Below are positions 9,680-21,506 of a stretch of 64,000 bases of DNA, piece by piece. Source of the stretch: Chrysemys picta bellii (taxonomy: Eukaryota; Chordata; Testudines; Emydidae); assembly GCF_011386835.1 (NCBI RefSeq), contig NC_088791.1, positions 10,416,998 through 10,480,997 on the forward strand, written 5' to 3'. The stretch's first letter is position 1. The number at the start of each line of letters is the position of its first letter. The position numbers were made by a program, and so were the translations under genes. The notes beneath the pieces are model-generated. The model saw only the letters and a list, made by a program, of their open reading frames with translations. It was not told where the DNA came from and did not search any database.

Positions 9680-9975
9680 GGGTATGTCTTCACTACTGGC
9701 TGGATCGGCGGCCAGCGATCGATCCAGCAGGGATTGATTTATTGCGTCTAGTCTAGACACGATAAATCAATCCCTGAGCGCTCTCCCGTCGACTCCTGTA
9801 CTACAGCTCGGCGAGAGGCGCAGGCGGAGTCGACAGGGGAGCGGCAGCAGTTGACTCAGCGCGGTGAAGACACCGCGGTAAGTTGATCTAAGTACGTCAA
9901 CTTCAGCGACGTTATTCACGTCACTGAAGTTGCGTAACTTAGATCGATTCTCCGCCCCCTAATGTAGACCAGGGC
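9680..9975. mobile_element. MITE with 3-bp TAA duplication (PIF/Harbinger-like)
   Basis: The unit is 296 bp. It begins GGGTATGTCTTCACTAC and ends in the imperfect inverse ATGTAGACCAGGGC, with TAA on both sides (9677-9679 and 9976-9978). Internally it shows subterminal palindromes (GATTGATTTATTG against CGATAAATCAATC). It has no coding capacity. A copy in the opposite orientation is at 14039-14330. The superfamily call rests on duplication length and terminal sequence. Confidence 0.65.
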
Positions 9976-10096
9976 TAAGAAACATATATGTGCTAAGAAC
10001 TCAGCTAGCTATGGTCGGACTGCAATGGGAGAAAGTGAAACTGGTCAGTTCTGTAACGGCCAGCCTAGTTTGGTTGTAGGGTACATGGTTTGAAAG

Positions 10097-10339
10097 CAGG
10101 GCCGGCTCCAGGCACCAGCTTCTCAAGCAGGTGCTTGGGGCGGCCGCTCCGGAGAGGGGCGGCACGTCCAGGTATTCGGCGGCAATTCGGCGGACGGTCC
10201 CTCACTCCGCCTGGGAGTGAAGGACCTCCCGCTGAATTGCCACCGCAGATCGCGATCGCGGCTTTTTTTGTTTGTTGTTTTTTTTTGGTTTTTTTTGTTT
10301 TGGCTGCTTGGGGCGGCCAAAACCCTGGAGCTGGCCCTG
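10097..10339. mobile_element. hAT-like MITE, CAGGGCCGGCT family
   Basis: The terminal inverted repeats are CAGGGCCGGCTCCAGG and CCTGGAGCTGGCCCTG. The flanking 8 bp are TTTGAAAG (10089-10096) and TTTAAAAG (10340-10347), one mismatch. The 243-bp body is GC-rich with a T-rich stretch near the right end and encodes nothing. Confidence 0.85.
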
Positions 10340-11117
10340 TTTAAAAGCCTCTCCAATAACTGATTTCTCAGTTGAGAAAACCGTTAGGGTCCAGCTGCTG
10401 CACTACCATGGTGATGAGCATGGGTAGATAAGCCAGAGTGTATGCAGGGGTGGATAGAGGAGGATCCAAGCCATAAGCTGGGAGAGAGTCCATAGACCCC
10501 TCAAGGTTGGACCCATGAGGGTGGAAGGCACGGCTGGAGAGTGCTTGAGGTAGCTATGGGGGATGGGGAGCAGCAGGTGGAGTTGGCAGGGCAGGCGGCC
10601 AGGAGCACTTGGATTGGTCCACTAGCGATGCTTCGTTCAATTGGATTCACACCCCCCATGTCTAGTTTAATCCACCAAGGACTGTGTCTCCGAGTGCCTA
10701 AAGCAGGGAAGGGTTCTGCATCCTCTCCCCTCCAACCTGTCACCCCTTCCTGTGGAAGCTACTTGTTCTGCACGGCATGTGGGGGGTGGACGGGCAGTGT
10801 TAACTGAGACGCATCGGCCAAGGAATGACCCAGTGGCTCATACAGGTTGGAGGCAGTAAAGTAAACGCATTACTAGTAAATGTCAATTTCACCTGACACG
10901 TTGAAAAAGAATATCCACTGAGAACAATTGGCACGTGCAGCCTCCCCCACACCACCAGCACCGTGGCCCCGCAGGGCGTCCTCTGCAGCCCCACTGTCAT
11001 GGCCCCACTCATTCACTGGCCGAGCACGCGTGGGCCATCCCTAGGCAGGAGCTGTTTAGTGGTGGGATAGCCTCCCCCTCAGCTGGGGGGGTATTTGCTC
11101 TGCCACTCCCCACACCT

Positions 11118-11298
11118 CATAGAATATCAGGGTTGGAAGGGACCTTAGGAGGTCATCTAGTCCAACCCCCTGCTCAAAGGAGGACCAATCCCCAGACAGA
11201 TTTTTACCCCGGTTCCCTAAATGGCCCCTCAAGGATTGAACTGATAACCCTGGGTTTAGCAAGCGAATGCTCAAACCACTGAGCTATCCCTCCCTCCC
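11118..11298 (-). mobile_element. turtle-type tRNA-derived SINE with CR1-like tail
   Basis: On the minus strand it starts GGGATAGCTCAGTGGTTTGA, a clear RNA polymerase III A box, followed by a B-box-like GTTATCAGTTCAATCC. It ends with a CR1 3' tail (GGACTAGATGACCTCCT, CCAACCCTGATATTCTATG). The tRNA head plus CR1 tail is the structure of the cryptodiran turtle SINE family. A related copy is at 37108-37262. Confidence 0.8.
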
Positions 11299-11600
11299 AG
11301 GATTCACTGTCACCAGCCCGCAGCAGCAGCCCTGCTCTCCTGGCTCGCTCACTGCTTGCTCACTCACCAGCCGGAGCACAGAGGTCATCGCCAGGCAGAA
11401 GCCAGTCAGCAGTGGGGTGGCCTCCCCCTCGGCTGGGAGCTCATCCCCCTACTCACAGCCCTGGCCAGGGGTCTCAGCTTTGCTGTGCCAGGCCCACAGC
11501 CCTCCTTCCCCCCACCTCCCGGCGTGTGGGTGTCTTGGGCCCCGCTGTCAGCATTGCCCTAACTCCAACCTGAATTTCCTACAACTGTGAAAATTAAAAT

Positions 11601-13460
11601 AGAATAATAGAATATTAGGGTTGGAAGAGACCTCAGGAGGTCATCTAGTCCAATCCCCTGCTCAAAGCAGGACCAACCCCAACTAAATCATCCCAGCCAG
11701 GGCTTTGTCAAGCCAGGCCTTAAAAACCTCTAAGGATGGAGAGTCCACCACCTCCCTAGGTAACCCATTCCAGTGCTTCACCACCCTCCTAGTGAAATAG
11801 TTTTTTCTAATAAAAAACTAGGTTGGATAAACCTAGACCTCCCCCACTGCAACTTGAGACCATTGCTCCTTGTTCTATCATCTGCCACCACTGAGAACAG
11901 CCGAGGTCCATCCTCTTTGGAACCCCCTTCAGGTAGTTGAAGGCTGCTATCAAATCTCCCCTCATTCATCTCTTTTGCAGACTGAATAAGCCAAGTTCCC
12001 TCAGCCTCTCCTCGTAAGGCATGTGCCCCAGCCCACTAATCATTTTTGTTGCCCTCCGCCAGACTGTCTCCCTTCTGTAGTGGTGGGACCCAAACTGGAC
12101 GCAATACTCCAGGTGTGACCTCACCAATGCCGAATAGAGGGGAATAATCATTTCCCTCGATCTGCTGGCAGTGCTTCTACTAATGCAGCCGAATACGTCG
12201 TTAGCCTTCTTGGCAACGAGGGCACACTGCTGACTCATATCCAGCTTCTCGTCCACTGTAAACCCCAGGTCCTTTTCTGCAGAACTGCCGCTCAGCCAGT
12301 CAGTCCCCAGTCTGTAGAAGTGCATGGGATTCTTCCTTCCTAAGTGCAGGACTCTGCACTTGTCCTTGTTGAACCTCATCAGATTTCTTTTGGTCCAATC
12401 CTCCAATTTGTCTAGGTCACTCTGGAGCCTATCTCTACCCTCCAGCATATCTACCTTTCCCCCCAGCTCAGTGTCATCCACGAACTTGCTGAGGGTGCAA
12501 TCCATCCCGTCATCCAGATCATTAATGAAGATGTTGAACAAAACCAGCCCCAGGACTGACTCCTGGGGCACTCTGCTTGCTACCGGCTGCCAACTAGACA
12601 TGGAGCCGTTGATCACTACTCGTTGAGCCCGACGATCTAGCAGCTTTCTATCCACCTTATAGTCCATTCATGCAATCCACACTTCTTTAACTTGCTGGCA
12701 AGAATACTGTGGGAGACTGTATCAAAAGCTTTGCCTACGTCAAGGTATATCACGTCCACCACTTTCCCCATATCCACAGAGCCAGTTATCTCATCATAGA
12801 AGGCAATCAGCTTGGTCAGGCATGACTTGCCCTTGGTGAATCCATGTTGACTGTTCCTGATCACCTTCCTCTCCTCCAAGTGCTTCAAAATGGATTCCTT
12901 GAGGACCTGCTCCATGATTTTTCCAGGGACTGAGGTGAAGCTGTCCGGTCTGTAGTTCCCCGGATTCTCCTTCTTCCCTTTTTAAAAGATGGGCACTATA
13001 TTTGCCTTTTTCCAATTGTCCGGGACCTCCCCTGATCACCACGCGTTTTCAAAGATAATGGCCAATGGCTCTGCAATCACATCAGCCAATTCCCTCCGCA
13101 CCCTCGGACGCATTAGATCTGGACCCATGGACTTGTGCATGTCCAACTTTTCTAAATAGTCCTTAACCTGTTCTTTCACCACTGAGGGCTGCTCATCTCC
13201 TCCCCATATTGTGTTGCCCAGGACAGTAGTGTGGGAGCTGACCTTGTCTGTGAAGAGCGAGGCAAAAAAAGCATTGAGTACTTCAGCTTTTTCCACATCA
13301 TCTGTCACTTGGTTGCATCCCCCATTCATTAAGGGTCCCACACTTTCCCTGACCACCTTCTTGATGCTAACATACTTGTAGAAACCCTTCTTGTTACCCT
13401 TCACATCCCTTGCTAGCTGGAACTCCAATTGTGCTTTGGCCTTCCTGCATGCTCGAGCAA
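11601..13460 (-). mobile_element. CR1 LINE, 5'-truncated, antisense
   Basis: The 3' end of the LINE is at the left (AGAATATTAGGGTTGGAAGA on the + strand), and homology runs to about 13460, where the protein match begins ([13 protein letters not shown]). The first half of ORF2, including the endonuclease, is missing. The element is about 1.86 kb. It is antisense to the plexin gene. Confidence 0.85.
11966..13450 (-). pseudogene. CR1 ORF2 reverse transcriptase relic
   Basis: The reverse transcriptase is spread over several frames: 13036-13450 (linker before RT), 12637-12915 (HGFTKGKSCLTKL, IYLDVGKAFDTVSHS) and 11966-12667 ([36 protein letters not shown]). The catalytic motif is FVDD here. Frame changes near 12650 and 12920-13040 break the gene, so it is inactive. 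Confidence 0.8.
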
Positions 13461-14038
13461 TAGGAAAGACACATAAAATGGGCAGCACTGGAGCTGTAGG
13501 AGATGCCATCTTCCCCCTCCCAATCTCCCCTCTCTGCTGTCCCCGCCTTTCTGCAGGGATGACTGATCTGGAATAACAGAGGAGACTTGAGCGGCAGAGC
13601 TCCCAATCCTAGCAGGCTGCTGGAGCTGGCTCGCTGTAAACTGAACTGTCATGCCATCGCAGGCATTAGAGCTTGGTATCTGGAGTGCCACTCAAGTGCC
13701 ACCTCGGTTGGGCTGTCACCCAGCTATACAGAGCACCTGGATTATGATGTGGAAGAGAGACAGAAGTCAAGGGGAAGGCAGCAGCACAGGAAGGGGTGTG
13801 ACACAAGTACTGGAGCAGGTACACGTCCTTATAACTCTAAACAGTTGTTGGCTTCCAAGCACTTCACGAGCACTGCAAAGAGGCCACTCTGTATACAGTG
13901 CAGGAGGACGAAGTCTGGCTGAGTGAGATTCACATGGTGAGACAGGCAGCCTGCAAGAAGCTCCTCTCCATTAGCTCCCTACTGAAAATCTAGGACATCA
14001 CTACAAGCCCCAGGCAGGGAAGCAGGGGCTGAAAATTG

Positions 14039-14330
14039 GGGATTGTCTACACTGGGGGGGGTCAATCTAAAATACGCAACTTCAGCTACAAGTATAGCGT
14101 AGCTGAAGTCGACGTATCTTAGATCGATTTACCTCGGGTCCTCACGGCACGGGCTCGATGGCCGCGGCTCCCCTGTCGACTCCGCTTCTGCCTCTCACGC
14201 TGGTGGAGTTCCGGAGTCGATGGGGAGCGCGTTCGGGGATCGATTTATCGCCTCTAGATGAGACGCGATAAATTGATCCCCGATAGATTAATTACAACCC
14301 GCCGATCTGGCGGGTAGTGAAGACGTACAC
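14039..14330. mobile_element. second copy of the 3-bp-duplication MITE, opposite orientation
   Basis: The ends are GGGATTGTCTACACT and its imperfect inverse GTGAAGACGTACAC; the flanking bases are TTG at 14036-14038 and 14331-14333. The centre (GACTCC, CGATTTATCGCCTC, GCGATAAATTGATCCC) matches the reverse complement of 9680-9975. It is about 292 bp and non-coding. Confidence 0.6.
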
Positions 14331-14341
14331 TTGGTGTGATT

Positions 14342-14700
14342 AGAGCTGGCCAGGAAACTGTTTTCTTGTCCCTCAAATATTCTTGAGAGTTTAACATTTT
14401 TTCCCTGTCTTGAATCAGGACCAAACTTCAAAGTCTTGAAAATGTTCACACTCTGAAACACCAGAAAAAAGATTTGTTTGGGTCAATCGAAACGTCTCAT
14501 TTTGAGAATTTCAAAACGTTTGTTTTGATTTCAATCTTTTCTAACCCTTTTTTAGTCTAATTAGCTGACGTTTCTAAACAAAATGTTTGGAATCCGAAAA
14601 CTGGAATTTTTCATTTAGAAAGTGTCAACATGGCACATTTTGATAATTTTGAAATGGTTTTTTTTTTCAACATTTTTTCAAGTTGGGCGATTCATTGAAA
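14342..14700. repeat. AT-rich interspersed repeat, possible DNA element
   Basis: The segment begins AGAGCTGGCCAGGAAAC and is full of GAAAATG / CATTTT / AAAACGTTT runs. The start resembles both ends of the repeat at 55233-55712. I infer one family of old DNA transposon relics; the right boundary is uncertain. Confidence 0.4.
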
Positions 14701-15883
14701 CCGACCAGGATTCAAAGCTTTTCAGTTTTGACAAATCAACATTTTTTCACCAAAAGCACTAGGCTCCTCAGCGATGTATTTCTTCTCAGCAATATATTTC
14801 TCCTCTTCACGGGTATTTCTCCTTTCACCTTACTTAAAGCATGGCCCGACAAGTGCTTCGTCAACAAATTCCCGACCAGCTCCAGTTGCGTTGGGCTGGG
14901 TGCACAGTGGCCTGTTGCTGGTTCTCGGTCCGGTTTGTAGTTGGTTCAGTGTCCACTTCTCAAAATGCACCACCACCAATTTAAACAACAGGCCCCCTTC
15001 TTGGCAGTCTCAGCGGGGAAATCAAGGAATGGCCCTTAGAGCCTGAACTGCAGCTCCCTCCAGGTTAGGTTTGAGGCACATTGACAGGGAGCAGGGTGGG
15101 GTTAGCTTGCACCTGGGCCGCCTCAGCAGAGCCCGTTCTGCGCACAGCGAGGGCATCAGTCTCTAGAGCTCTCAACCCGGCACCTGGGAGAGGGTTACAA
15201 TTCATTGGAAAAATGGTAGGGGGACAAAGTGCAGGGCTGTGTGAGGTCCTGCGGAGGCTGCTCATGGCCAGCTGCCATCTTGGATCCACTCAATTTGAGG
15301 GGCCTCCGGTGAGCAGCTTTGTGTGGACAGACTCTTCTAAGATTGCCTGGTGGTGGGAAGAGACATTGTGGGGGGGCAGCCCCTCTGGAGCAGAGACTGC
15401 CTGTGGGAGACACCGCCTCCACCTGGGGAGCCTCACCTGTGGGCAGCATTGTTACTGCCCCGTGCCTGGGAGGAGAGAGGGGCCCATCTATGCCAACAGC
15501 CTTTTAGTGGCATGTGCTGAGGGGTCGCTGTCTACAGGAGGAGCAGTTGACACTCGTGGCCTACTGGGGACATTGCCTAGGGCCATGTTAAAATACCATG
15601 AGGCCCGGCTGCGAGGTGCTGAGGGCCAGGGGAGTCCTGGGTTCTCAATCTGTGACCACGGATGCAATCCCTGCACTGCGGGGGCATGCAGGAAGTGCCC
15701 CATCAGTGCATCCCAGTCATGCCACGACCCAGTTCTCCTGCCACACCGGCCTGCAGAGCAGCACAGCCTGTTCAGTACGCCTGTCCCTTGGCCTGCACCT
15801 CACTGAGGCAACCCTCCCCAGTGGATGCTATGGCTCCACACTGGCTCCTATTGAGGCAAATGGCGAAATACCACAGTCTGACC

Positions 15884-16085
15884 ATTAGCATTTGTATAGC
15901 ACTTTCCGTCTTCAAGGCCCTGCTGAACATTAGCCGGCGAATTCTCACAACTCCCCAGTGGGTTGGATACAGCACTGCTGTCCCCATTTTACTGAAGGGC
16001 CAACTGAGGCCAGGTGATTTGCCCAAAGTTAGATAGCATGAGAGCTGGGATCAGAACCCAGGAATCCCTGCCTCAAAGCCCTGCC
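15884..16085 (-). repeat. MIR-type SINE, antisense
   Basis: The order is GCATTTGTATAGCACTTTC, CCCCATTTTACTGAAGGGC, AACTGAGGC, GATTTGCCCAAAG and GGGATCAGAACCCAGGAATC, i.e. a reversed MIR from its 3' end to its tRNA head. Confidence 0.7.
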
Positions 16086-16528
16086 CCTCAGAAACGAAGC
16101 TTCACACTCAAAGCTGGGACTTGTTCCACTCTGGAATAGCTGCTGCTAGCCAGTGTGGGGTGTTTCCCGGCTCCCACAAGTAAGGGAGCCACGCTACTAG
16201 GAGAGCACCGGTAAATGTGGGGGAGAGCCTGGGCTGAGTGTGCGGTTTGGGCTTGCCAGGCGACATTTCTCCTCCCAGCCGACCATTCTGATGACACTAT
16301 TAACTGGAGGGCAAGGGAAGGTTCAGATTGGTTCTCAAGCCGGACCTGTTTACATCGTGTGCTGCGCCTTCTCACCAAAGGCCTTATTGATGTTGAATGG
16401 GACGTAATCCCAGTGCTCTCTCATTTTGCCCAGTGGGAGGGCGCCCATGGAATATTTATAAAGAACAGGGCTTCTCTCCACGGGCAACTCTTTGGTTCCA
16501 TAAATCAATGCACTCACATTGCACTGTG

Positions 16529-16744
16529 TCAAGTATCAGGGGGTAGCCGTGTTAGTCTGTATCTCCAAAAACAACAAGGAGTCTGGTGGCACCTTAAAGA
16601 CTAACAGATTTATTTGGGCATAAGCTTTCATGGGTGAAAACCTCACTCTTCAGATGCATCTGAAGAAGTGAGGTTTTCACCCACGAAAGCTTATGCCCAA
16701 ATAAATCTGTTAGTCTTTAAGGTGCCACCAGACTCCTTGTTGTT
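16529..16744. mobile_element. fold-back insertion with 11-bp target duplication
   Basis: Bases 16570-16744 form a near-perfect hairpin of two arms of about 87 bp centred on GATGCATC; I see very few mismatches and one extra base. The segment 16529-16569 is an unpaired continuation of the left arm. The whole is flanked by identical ATTGCACTGTG at 16518-16528 and 16745-16755. The arm sequence (AAAGCTTATGCCCAAATAAA, GTTAGTCTTTAAGGTGCCAC) belongs to a repeat widespread in reptiles and birds that I cannot name with certainty. An 11-bp duplication fits target-primed insertion better than a standard DNA transposon. Confidence 0.75.
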
Positions 16745-16994
16745 ATTGCACTGTGGGCTCTGATCCCCCATCTCTCTTCCCCACAATCTGCACTGGCTGC
16801 ACTTAGCCACGGAGTCCTCCATGTGCCAAAATACATGTTCATTTCGCAGCCAGTTGGGCACTTTAACTGGAAGCTTTAACTCAGAGGAACCTGGGATTAT
16901 GCTGCAACAGAACCATTACTGGGGTTACCCAGCCCCCAAAGCCCCCCTCTTGAGAGCAACGCAGGAGCACTGAGCAGGAGCAGCAGAGACCCTG

Positions 16995-18045
16995 TATCAT
17001 AGAATCATAGGATTGGAAGGAACCTCGAGAGGTCATCTAGTCCAGTACCTGCACTCAAGGCAGGACTAAGTATTATCTAGACCATCCCTGACAGGTGTTT
17101 GTCTAACCTGCTCTTAAAAATCTCCAATGATGGAGATTCCACAACCTCCCTAGGCAATTTATTCCAGTGCTTAACCACCCTGACAGGAAATTTCTCCTAA
17201 TGTCCAACCTACACCACCCTTGCTACAATTTAAGGCCATTGCTTCTTGTCCTATCCTCAGAGGTTAAAGAGAACAGATTTTCTCCCTTTTCTTTGTAACA
17301 ACCTTCTGTGTACTTGAAAACTATTATCATGTCCCCCTTGGCCTTCTCTTCTCCAGGCTAAACAAACCCACTGTTTTCAATCTTCCCTCATAGGTCATCT
17401 TTTCTAGACCTTTAATCATTTTTATTGCTCTTCTCTGGATTTCCTCCAGTTTGTCCACATCTTTCCTGAAATGTGGCACCCAGAACTGGACACAATATCC
17501 AGTTGAGGCCTAATCAGTGCAGAATTACTTATTGTATCTTGCTTACAATACTCCTGCTAATACCTGCCCGAATGATGTTTGCTTTTTTTGCAACAGTTTT
17601 GCACTGTTGACTCATATTTAGCTTGTGATCCAGTAGGACCCCCCCAGATCTCCTTTTGCAGTACTCCTTCCTAGGAAGTCATTTCCCATTTTGTATGTGT
17701 GCAACTGATTGTCCCTTCCTAAGTGGAGTACTTTGCATTTGTCCTTATTGAATTTCATCCTATTTACTTCAGACCATTTCTTCAGTTTGTGCAGACCATT
17801 TTGAATTTTAATCCTATCCTCCAAAACACTTGCAACCCCTCCTAGCTTGGTATTGTCCACAAACTTTATAAGTGTACTTTCTATGCCATTATCTAAATCA
17901 TTGATGAAGATATTGAACAGAACCAGACCCAGAACCGATCCCTGCGGGACCCCACTCATTATGCCCTTCCAGCATGACTGTGAACTACTGATAACTGCTC
18001 TCTAGGAACGGTTTTCCAACCAATTATGCCACGCCAAGATCACTT
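16995..18045 (-). mobile_element. CR1 LINE fragment, antisense
   Basis: The 3' end is at the left (CATAGAATCATAGGATTGGA). The minus-strand frame at 17618-17959 encodes [18 protein letters not shown] and KFVDNTKLGG, so the RT catalytic FADD is altered to FVDN. The copy differs from the one at 11.6-13.5 kb and looks like another, older CR1 subfamily. The boundary near 18045 is approximate. Confidence 0.8.
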
Positions 18046-18269
18046 TCCACTTGAGGTAGTACAGTCCAGTGGGTGGGGCACAAAGCTGTCAGTCAGGAGA
18101 CCTGGAGGCTCCGGATTGGCTCTCAGTCCACTTCCCAGTGGACAGGTGCCTCTGTTACAGAAACCAGCACCACGGTTGCCATTGATTTGGTGCTCTTGTT
18201 GGCAGCCTCAGCAAAAATACCAAGGGTCTTGGAGACTGCGCTGTCCTCTCCCCGGCTTCCCAGAGTCTT

Positions 18270-18420
18270 GATCTGGAAGCTGTAGACTATGCACAGAGCT
18301 GAGCGTCAGGACACCTGGCTTCTAGTCCTTGCTCCGTTGTGCGCTCGGAGTTGTCCCAGCCCCTCTCTGTGAAGTGGGGATAGTAACTCAGAGCCACACA
18401 GTGCTGTAAGCAGTATATGT
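18270..18420 (+). repeat. MIR-type SINE fragment
   Basis: The segment shows the MIR order on the + strand: AGGACACCTGGCTTCTAGTC, then CCCAGCCCCTCTCTGTGAAG and TGGGGATAGTAACTC. The match is diverged. Confidence 0.55.
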
Positions 18421-20317
18421 GGGCAGGCATACACAATCAATGATCGATCAGCCTAGCCGCCTGGAGGAACTGGGGGTACTACAACAGGCCGGACGTTCCC
18501 ACTGCAGCTTCTGGCCATCCCCTGCTCGCTGCCCGGAGAGCAACAGGGCCCCGTTTCGTGGGCGACGACTCGGCTGTCCGCCCTGCGCTGTCAGGAGCGC
18601 TCCCTGGCCTGCCTCGTGGAGGGATTCTCACACAGCACGTCGGTGTCCAATTTCCCTGCCACGGAAGGCGGCGTGTGGCTCAGCAGGTGGCTTGGAGCTG
18701 TTTACAGGACACCTGTCAGCTAGTTTGGCTCCTTGTCCTTTCTGCCTCCTAATTATAAAATTGTGGATCCCGTTGGCGACAGGGGTTTTTTTGTGCCCAA
18801 AATGTCAAATTGCCGAAATTAAAAATGTAAATGATGGTGTCTAATTAACCAGTTGACAGCAGAGCACAGCTGCGAGTGACAGTGACTGATTGCCTTCTGC
18901 AAACTTTGTCCTCCAAGACATGCTGTACCCGGGGGAGGAAGGACATCGAAAATAGCAACTTCCTTAAAGAGACACAGCCCGGTGTGCAAAGCCCTGTGTG
19001 GCAGCAGCAGCACTAGCCCCGCAGCTCCAGATCCCAGCGGTGAAATCCCGGCCCCGTGGACGTCGGTGGGAGTTTTACCATTGGGGCTGGGATTTCACCC
19101 CATGAGCAGGTTGGGTGCACAGGGAGCTCACTGCTACGCTGGGCCAGCACGTGTGTTTATAAGACCGATCTGGGGGGAAATAAGGGGAGACGCTGGTGGA
19201 TTTTTGGTGGGGAGGGGCGCCTGGTGCAGCGGGGTCGTGGGCGGGACATGCTGGGAAGGTTGGAGTGTGTATGTAAGTGTGGACATGGTTGTGGATGCAT
19301 GTGAGGGTGTGAATGGAGTTGGCATAGGTTGTGCGTACTGTGGGTTGTCTGTGTTGAGGTATTGGGGTGAGAGGAGATGCATGCAGGGGTGCCCGTGGGG
19401 GTACAGGCCGTGGAGGGCATCTGGGGGCATGCATATGTGCAGTTGGCAATGTGGGTGTGGTATAGGGTTGCCAACAGTCCCGTTTTACAAGGGACGTCCC
19501 TTACTGAAATAGAAAATTGCTTGTCCCGTACTAAATCAGTATCCGGCACCTTTTATCCTGGCATTTGGGGCGGCTCGTATGCAGTTGCTTGGGCTGTCTG
19601 CTCATAATGAGAGCAGCAGATCCCCGGCTCCTAGCAATAGGGTTCTCCTGATTCCCTTGGGCAGCAGTCTGGTTCCGTAGTCCCCATGCTGCACTTAGCA
19701 CTGGCCTGATCCCACGTCGTGCATGACAGTAGTTCTGATTCAGCGGAACTGGGCCAAAGCTGAGGTCCAGAGCTGAACTTGGCCGCTGTTTGGAGCCTGG
19801 GTTTTGGGTTGGACCCAGCTCTGCTCTTCTGCTTTGCACAGCTCTCCTTGAACCGGCACTGCCACTGCTCACCCGCCTGATGGGCGGCAGCTTTGGCCAG
19901 TGCAGTTCGACTCCTCGTGCCGAGCGCCTTACAGCGAGGGCAGGACGCAGCGTTCCCCAAAGAAGAAAGCTGCAGCGTCTGTTCTCAGGACGAGCCCTCT
20001 ACATGCTGTGCTGTCACCAAACAGGACTGCGTGTTCCAGCTCGCTAGGGGGAAACAGGTGATCCCCAGAACCATTAATCATTGTCTAAGGCCCCAGCTGA
20101 TGTCCTCCTACCATCTCCAAAGTCCCGAGGCTGATGAGAGCACTGTGGGTGCTGCCAGAAATAACAACCCCTGATGCGTGGGTGCCAGTCGAGCGTGCCC
20201 AGATCGGTGCCTCTGAAGATCTGCCCTTGGAACACAACATCATGGGGGGATAGAGGGTGCTGCTTATGCGCTTGTGGCTATGGGGGAAGATTTACCTGGG
20301 ATTCTTAGGGGAGGTGA

Positions 20318-20530
20318 TGCCACCTTGGGGAGAATGGTTCAGTGGTGAAAGCCCAGGACTGGGCACCAGGAGATCTGGGTTCTTTTCCAAGCTCTGCCTT
20401 TGACTCCCTAGGGGCACTTAGGTAAATTCCTTTTCCTCTCTGTGCCTCCGATTGCTCATCTCTCGCATGAGGCGAATGATGCTGACCCCCTCCAAGGGCT
20501 GTTGTGTTTTCACACCCAGGAAGTGCCCCG
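20318..20530 (+). repeat. MIR-type SINE
   Basis: The tRNA-like head (GGTTCAGTGGTGAAAGCCCA, GATCTGGGTTCTTTTCC) is followed by AAATTCCTTTTCCTCTCTGT, GCCTCCGATTGCTCATC and GATGCTGACCCCCTCCAAGG. It ends about 130 bp before the penultimate plexin exon. Confidence 0.65.
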
Positions 20531-20659
20531 GCTCCCATGGTGCAAATACGCACATAACTTTTCCATACCACCTGCCTGTTGTTAGCTGGCCGCCCCAGCC
20601 AGCCCAGACCCACGCCTGTTCCCCAAGCAAACCCGTCGCTCTCTCCATTCCCCCCTCAG

Positions 20660-20810
20660 GTACTACTCGGACATCGGCAAAATGCCGGCGATCAGCGACC
20701 AGGACATGAACGCCTACCTGGCGGAGCAGTCTCGCATGCACATGAACGAGTTTAACACCATGAGCGCGCTCTCCGAGATCTATTCCTACGTGGGCAAGTA
20801 CAGCGAGGAG
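20660..20810 (+). CDS. PLXNA2: plexin-A penultimate coding exon
   Basis: The exon has a clean acceptor (CCCCCCTCAG|G) and donor (GAGGAG|GTGAGC). After one base completing a split codon it encodes 50 residues starting [20 protein letters not shown] and ending [11 protein letters not shown], ending in phase 0. This is the C-terminal part of the split GAP domain of A-type plexins, semaphorin receptors whose cytoplasmic region acts on Rap/Ras-type GTPases. From memory of the four A-type paralogues the best match is PLXNA2, with PLXNA4 the main alternative. The stretch is undamaged, so the gene appears functional here. The exon joins in frame to the one at 23374. Confidence 0.9.
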
Positions 20811-21506
20811 GTGAGCGAGAGGGGAAGTGGGGCGTGCCTGAGAGCACGGGCCGGCCAGGCCAGAAATCCCATCGGCCACTGGTGCCCGTCCGGTTTATTT
20901 TCAACAGAGGGCTTCTGCGGGTAAGGGTCGGAGAGCAGCAACTGGGCTGCGCAGGCTTCCCACCCGCCCCGCTGTCCTGCCTTGTTATTTCACTCTCAGC
21001 CTGGCCTCGCTGTGGAGTGACACCAGGGATGAATTGGGCCCTTCAGGTCTACTTCCCAGTGTTTGCTTCCTGTTCTGTATCCCATAGAGCACCCGGAGCC
21101 CCGTCTCGTCTCTGCATCGCATGCAACTGAATGTCCATCGGCACCACGCCGGAGTTCCTGGGTGCAGAGACAAAAGGAAGCTGCTTTCAGCTCAGATAAA
21201 CTCAGGCTGCCCAACTGAGCACGGTGCAAAGCGGGGCTGAGGGGAGTTTGGGCCGGGAAGGGGGGTTAGTTACAGCCACCTGTGTCTCATGAGCTATACC
21301 AGGCAAGCAGGAAATTCTGCAATCTAATTAAAAAGAGCTGACTTAACCGCTGGTGCGGATGGCCAACATCTGCCAGCACTAAGGCGAGGGATTAGCAGGG
21401 GAAACAAATTCTCTGAAGCCGCTAGAGAAACAGAAGCCATTCCCCGGTCAGATCCAGCCAGAGATGAGCAGTGGAGAGGGCTCTCTATTCTCTGAGTGTT
21501 TGTGAG

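Larger units (their letters stand above)
1..20659 (+). other. PLXNA2: intron of the plexin-A gene (3' part), upstream of the penultimate exon
   Basis: This stretch precedes a clear acceptor (pyrimidine run plus CAG ending at 20659) of a plexin exon, so it is the 3' part of a long intron; its 5' end lies outside the window. I found no other plexin exon in it. It holds the DIRS element, two antisense CR1 fragments, MITEs and MIR-type SINEs listed separately. Stretches where I see nothing specific are about 351-1340, 1560-2700, 8950-9675, 10350-11110, 13470-14035, 14705-15880 and 18430-20310. A short segment at 19450-19560 resembles the end of an interspersed DNA repeat, but I cannot delimit it. 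Confidence 0.6.

Noticed and set aside
15081..15806. 241-codon plus-strand frame
   Set aside because: No recognisable domain, no splice context, inside an intron, and opposite-strand frames overlap it.
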